DNA of 64,000 nucleotides, taken from assembly GCA_009746045.1 (NCBI GenBank), contig RPFO01000348.1, positions 64,501 to 128,500 on the forward strand, in the 5' to 3' direction. Positions within the stretch are counted from its first letter, which is position 1. Each line of letters starts with the position of its first letter. Positions 59,881 through 64,000 of the stretch are shown here, in pieces. A program made the translations under genes and the position numbers. The notes beneath the pieces are model-generated. The model did no database searches. It was not told the origin of the DNA and saw only the letters and a program-made list of their open reading frames with translations. Origin of the DNA: Mesostigma viride (Eukaryota > Streptophyta > Mesostigmatophyceae > Mesostigmatales > Mesostigmataceae).

Positions 59881-62800
59881 AGTACCTTGTCCCCTCTTCT
59901 TCCTCACCTAGTTGTTGAGGTTGAGCATCTCGTCCATGCTCTTTCTCCTCAACCTTCCCCTCTTCTTCCTCACCTTGTTGTTGAGGTTGAGCATCTCGTC
60001 CGTGCCCTTTCTCCTCAACCCTCCCCTCTTCTTCCTCACCTTGTTGTTGAGGTTGAGCATCTCGTCCGTGCCCTTTCTCCTCAACCCTCCCCTCTTCTTC
60101 CTCACCTTGTTGTTGAGGTTGGGCATCTCGTCCATGCTCTTTCTCCTCAACCTTCCCCTCTTCTTCCTCACCTTGTTGTTGAGGTTGAGCATCTCGTCCG
60201 TGCCCTTTCTCCTCAACCCTCCCCTCTTCTTCCTCACCTTGTTGTTCGGGTTGAGTATCTCGTCCGTGCCCTTTCTCCTAAACCCTCCCCTCTTCTTCCT
60301 CACCTTGTTGTTGAGGTTGAGTATCTCGTCCATGCCCTTTCTCCTCAACCCTCCCCTCTTCTTCCTCACCTTGTTGTTGAGGTTGAGCATCTCATCCATG
60401 CTCTTTCTCCTCAACCTTCCCCTCTTCTTCCTCACCTTGTTCTTCAGGTTAAGCATCTCGTCCGTGCCCTTTCTCCTCAACCTTCCCCTCTTCTTCCTCA
60501 CCTTGTTGTTCAGGTTGAGCATCTGGTCCATGCCCTTTCTCCTCAACCCTCCCCTCTTCTTCCTCACCTTGTTGTTGAGGTTGAGTATCTCGTCCATGCC
60601 CTTTCTCCTCAACCCTCCCCTCGTCTTCCTCACCTTGTTGTTGAGGTTGAGTATCTCGTCCATGCCCTTCCTCCTCAACCCTCCCCTCTTCTTCCTCACC
60701 TTGTTGTTGAGGTTGAGTATCTCGTCCATGCCCTTTCTCCTCAACCTTCCCCTCTTCTTCCTCAGCTTGTTGTTCAGGTTGAGTATCTCGTCCATGCCCT
60801 TTCTCCTCAACCCTCCCCTCGTCTTCCTCACCTTGTTGTTGAGGTTGAGTATCTCGTCCATGCCCTTTCTCCTCAACCCTCCCCTCTTCTTCCTCACCTT
60901 GTTGTTGAGGTTGAGTATCTCGTCCATGCCCTTTCTCCTCAACCTTCCCCTCTTCTTCCTCACCTTGTTGTTGAGGTTGAGTATCTCGTCCATGCCCTTT
61001 CTCCTTAACCTTCCCCTCTTCTTCCTCACCTTGTTGTTGAGGTTGAGTATCTCGTCCATGCCCTTTCCCTTAAACCCTCCCCTCTTCTTCCTCACCTTGT
61101 TGTTGAGGTTGAGTATCTCGTCCATGCCCTTTCTCCTCAACCTTCCCCTCTTCTTCCTCACCTTGTTGTTGAGGTTGAGTATCTCGTCCGTGCCCTTCCC
61201 CTCAACCCTCCCCTCTTCTTCCTCACCTTGTTGTTGAGGTTGAGTATCTCGTCCATGCCCTTTCTCCTCAACCCTCCCCTCTTCTTCCTCACCTTGTTGT
61301 TGAGGTTGAGTATCTCGTCCATGCCCTTTCTCCTCAACCCTCCCCTCGTCTTCCTCACCTTGTTGTTGAGGTTGAGTATCTCGTCCATGCCCTTTCTCCT
61401 CAACCTTCCCCTCTTCTTCCTCACCTTGTTGTTGAGGTTGAGCATCTCGTCCATGCCCTTTCTCCTCAACCCTCCCCTCTTCTTCCTCACCTTGTTGTTG
61501 AGGTTGAGTATCTCGCCCATGCCCTTTCTCCTCAACCCTCCCCTCTTCTTCCTCACCTTGTTGTTCAGGTTGAGTATCTCGTCCATGCCCTTTCTCCTCA
61601 ACCCTCCCCTCTTCTTCCTCACCTTGTTGTTGAGGTTGAGTATCTCGTCCATGCCCTTTCTCCTCAACCCTCCCCTCTTCTTCCTCAGCTTGTTGTTCAG
61701 GTTGAGCATCTCGTCCATGCCCTTTCTCCTCAACCTTCCCCTCTTCTTCCTCACCTTGTTGTTGAGGTTGAGTATCTCGTCCATGCCCTTTCTCCTCAAC
61801 CTTCCCCTCTTCTTCCTCACCTTGTTGTTGAGGTTGAGTATCTCGTCCATGCCCTTCTCCTCAACCCTCCCCTCTTCTTCCTCACCTTGTTGTTGAGGTT
61901 GAGTATCTCGTCCATGCCCTTTCTCCTCAACCCTCCCCTCTTCTTCCTCACCTTGTTGTTGAGGTTGAGTATCTCGTCCATGCCCTTTCCCCTCAACCCT
62001 CCCCTCTTCTTCCTCACCTTGTTGTTGAGGTTGAGTATCTCGTCCATGCCCTTTCTCCTCAACCTTCCCCTCTTCTTCCTCACCTTGTTGTTGAGGTTGA
62101 GTATCTCGTCCATGCCCTTCTCCTCAACCTTCCCCTCTTCTTCCTCACCTTGTTGTTGAGGTTGAGCATCTCGTCCGTGCCCTTTCTCCTCAACCTTCCC
62201 CTCTTCTTCCTCACCTTGTTGTTGAGGTTGAGTATCTCGTCCGTGCCCTTTCTCCTCAACCTTCCCCTCTTCTTCCTCACCTTGTTGTTGAGGTTGAGTA
62301 TCTCGTCCATGCCCTTTCTCCTCAACCTTTCCCTCTTCTTCCTCACCTTGTTGTTGAGGTTGAGTATCTCGTCCATGCCCTTTCTCCTCAACCTTCCCCT
62401 CTTCTTCCTCACCTTGTTGTTGAGGTTGAGTATCTCGTCCATGCCCTTTCCCCTCAACCCTCCCCTCTTCTTCCTCACCTTGTTGTTGAGGTTGAGTATC
62501 TCGTCCGTGCCCTTTCTCCTCAACCTTCCCCTCTTCTTCCTCACCTTGTTGTTGAGGTTGAGTATCTCGTCCATGCCCTTCTCCTCAACCCTCCCCTCTT
62601 CTTCCTCACCTTGTTGTTGAGGTTGAGCATCTCGTCCGTGCCCTTTCTCCTCAACCCTCCCCTCTTCTTCCTCACCTTGTTGTTGAGGTTGAGTATCTCG
62701 TCCGTGCCCTTTCTCCTCAACCCTCCCCTCTTCTTCCTCACCTTGTTGTTGAGGTTGAGTATCTCGTCCATGCCCTTCTCCTCAACCCTCCCCTCTTCTT

Positions 62801-64000
62801 CCTCACCTTGTTGTTGAGGTTGAGCATCTCGTCCATGCCCTTTCCCCTCAACCCTCCCCTCTTCTTCCTCACCTTGTTGTTGAGGTTGAGTATCTCGTCC
62901 ATGCCCTTTCTCCTCAACCTTCCCCTCTTCTTCCTCACCTTGTTGTTGAGGTTGAGCATCTCGTCCGTGCCCTTTCCCCTCAACCCTCCCCTCTTCTTCC
63001 TCAGCTTGTTGTTGAGGTTGAGCATCTGGTCCATGCCCTTTCTCCTCAACCCTCCCCTCTTCTTCCTCACCTTGTTGTTGAGGTTGAGCATCTTGTCCAT
63101 GCCCTTTCTCCTCAACCTTTCCCTCTTTTTCCTCACCTTGTTGTTGAGGTTGGGTATCTCGTCCATGCCCTTTCTCCTCAACCTTCCCCTCTTCTTCCTC
63201 ACCTTGTTGTTGAGGTTGAGTATCTCGTCCATGCCCTTCTCCTCAACCCTCCCCTCTTCTTCCTCACCTTGTTGTTGAGGTTGAGTATCTCGTCCATGCC
63301 CTTTCTCCTCAACCTTTCCCTCTTTTTCCTCACCTTGTTGTTGAGGTTGAGTATCTCGTCCATGCCCTTTCTCCTCAACCTTCCCCTCTTCTTCCTCACC
63401 TTGCTGTTGAGGTTGAGTATCTCGTCCGTGCCCTTTCTCCTCAACCTTTCCCTCTTCTTCCTCACCTTGTTGTTGAGGTTGAGTATCTTGTCCATGCCCT
63501 TTCTCCTCAACCTTTCCCTCTTTTTCCTCACCTTGTTGTTGAGGTTGAGTATCTCGTCCATGCCCTTTCTCCTCAACCTTCCCCTCTTCTTCCTCACCTT
63601 GCTGTTGAGGTTGAGTATCTCGTCCGTGCCCTTTCTCCTCAACCTTTCCCTCTTCTTCCTCACCTTGTTGTTGAGGTTGAGTATCTCGTCCATGCCCTTT
63701 CTCCTCAACCCTCCCCTCTTCTTCCTCACCTTGTTGTTGAGGTTGAGTATCTCGTCCATGCCCTTTCTCCTCAACCTTCCCCTCTTCTTCCTCACCTTGT
63801 TGTTGAGGTTGAGTATCTCGTCCATGCCCTTTCTCCTCAACCCTCCCCTCTTCTTCCTCACCTTGTTGTTGAGGTTGAGTATCTCGTCCATGCCCTTTCT
63901 CCTCAACCCTCCCCTCTTCTTCCTCACCTTGTTGTTGAGGTTGAGTATCTCGTCCATGCCCTTTCTCCTCAACCCTCCCCTCTTCTTCCTCAGCTTGTTG
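59881..64000. repeat. 66-bp minisatellite, about 62 copies, runs past the right edge
   Basis: The unit contains TTGTTGTTGAGGTTGAGTAT, CTCGTCCATGCCC and CTCTTCTTCCTCACC. 66 is divisible by three, so several frames stay open on both strands; these frames are by-products unless shown otherwise. One-base-short units near 61188, 61847, 62110, 62571, 62768 and 63229 break the frames. Variable sites include GTATC/GCATC, CATG/CGTG and AACCCT/AACCTT. Confidence 0.97.
63296..63691. repeat. 198-bp three-unit higher-order duplication inside the minisatellite
   Basis: 63296-63493 and 63494-63691 share the same order of unit variants (CTTTTTCCTC, then CTTGCTGTTGAGG, then a CGTG unit), differing at one position (CTTGTCC/CTCGTCC). 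Confidence 0.85.

Noticed and set aside
59887-61237. Long overlapping ORFs (373-441 codons) on both strands of the minisatellite as real proteins
   Set aside because: The 66-bp unit keeps every stop-free frame open automatically. There is no start context, no domain and frames on both strands, so I list only the repeat.

Overview
The window looks like a piece of a repeat-rich nuclear genome from a flagellate-bearing green lineage (probably a green alga). This rests on Ty1/Copia-like, Ty3/chromovirus and LINE elements stacked inside one another, TATA-containing LTRs, almost no host genes, and one host exon resembling the CCDC42/CFAP73 ciliary family at 59130-59423. There are no bacterial operons, tRNA or rRNA genes or CRISPR arrays. 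The lineage assignment is inference.

Left part (1-38 kb) is one deep nest. The oldest readable host is a minus-strand Ty3/Gypsy chromovirus (Gypsy-4) whose pieces lie at 37976-37486, 36186-35683, 24703-24376, 23886-21274 and probably 19005-17743. Into it went: a plus-strand Copia-like element (Copia-3, ending in a 281-bp LTR at 17409-17689), which itself took a minus-strand Copia-like element (Copia-1, 1-~5461) and a complete plus-strand Copia-like element (Copia-2, 6143-14170, 5-bp target duplication CAAGG); a TTAA-flanked DNA element (19010-21269); a MITE-like palindromic element (23887-24371); and an ORF1-only LINE (24715-35671, 11-bp duplication). That LINE was then hit by a non-autonomous relative of Copia-2 (Copia-2N, 25157-34096, duplication GAAGT). 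Rejoining flanks at the target duplications restores the interrupted reading frame at three of these junctions.

The three Copia-like elements form one lineage with unusual shared traits. A retropepsin-like domain sits between integrase and reverse transcriptase instead of before integrase. The protease motif is DT(M/N/Q)A, the RT motif is HGDD, and the integrase D-to-D/E spacing is 30. In both elements that keep the gag/pol border, pol follows gag in the same frame across a single TGA with C at +4. This is the most novel-looking system here.

Middle part (38-49 kb): LINE fragments in both orientations, a 5'-truncated APE-RT LINE (39984-43060, 11-bp duplication), a solo LTR (39218-39966, CGAAG), diverged noncoding repeats, and a short LTR element without coding capacity (45143-48928, ATGTG). 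The 5' LTR of that element carries a 1.72-kb TTAA insertion; its 3' LTR shows the empty site.

Right part: a young Ty3 chromovirus (49153-58566, GTAGC) with gag, PR, RT, RNase H, integrase, chromodomain and extra 3' ORFs, broken by several frameshifts. It is followed by minus-strand host exon candidates (58721-59423) and a 66-bp minisatellite of about 62 copies that runs off the right edge.
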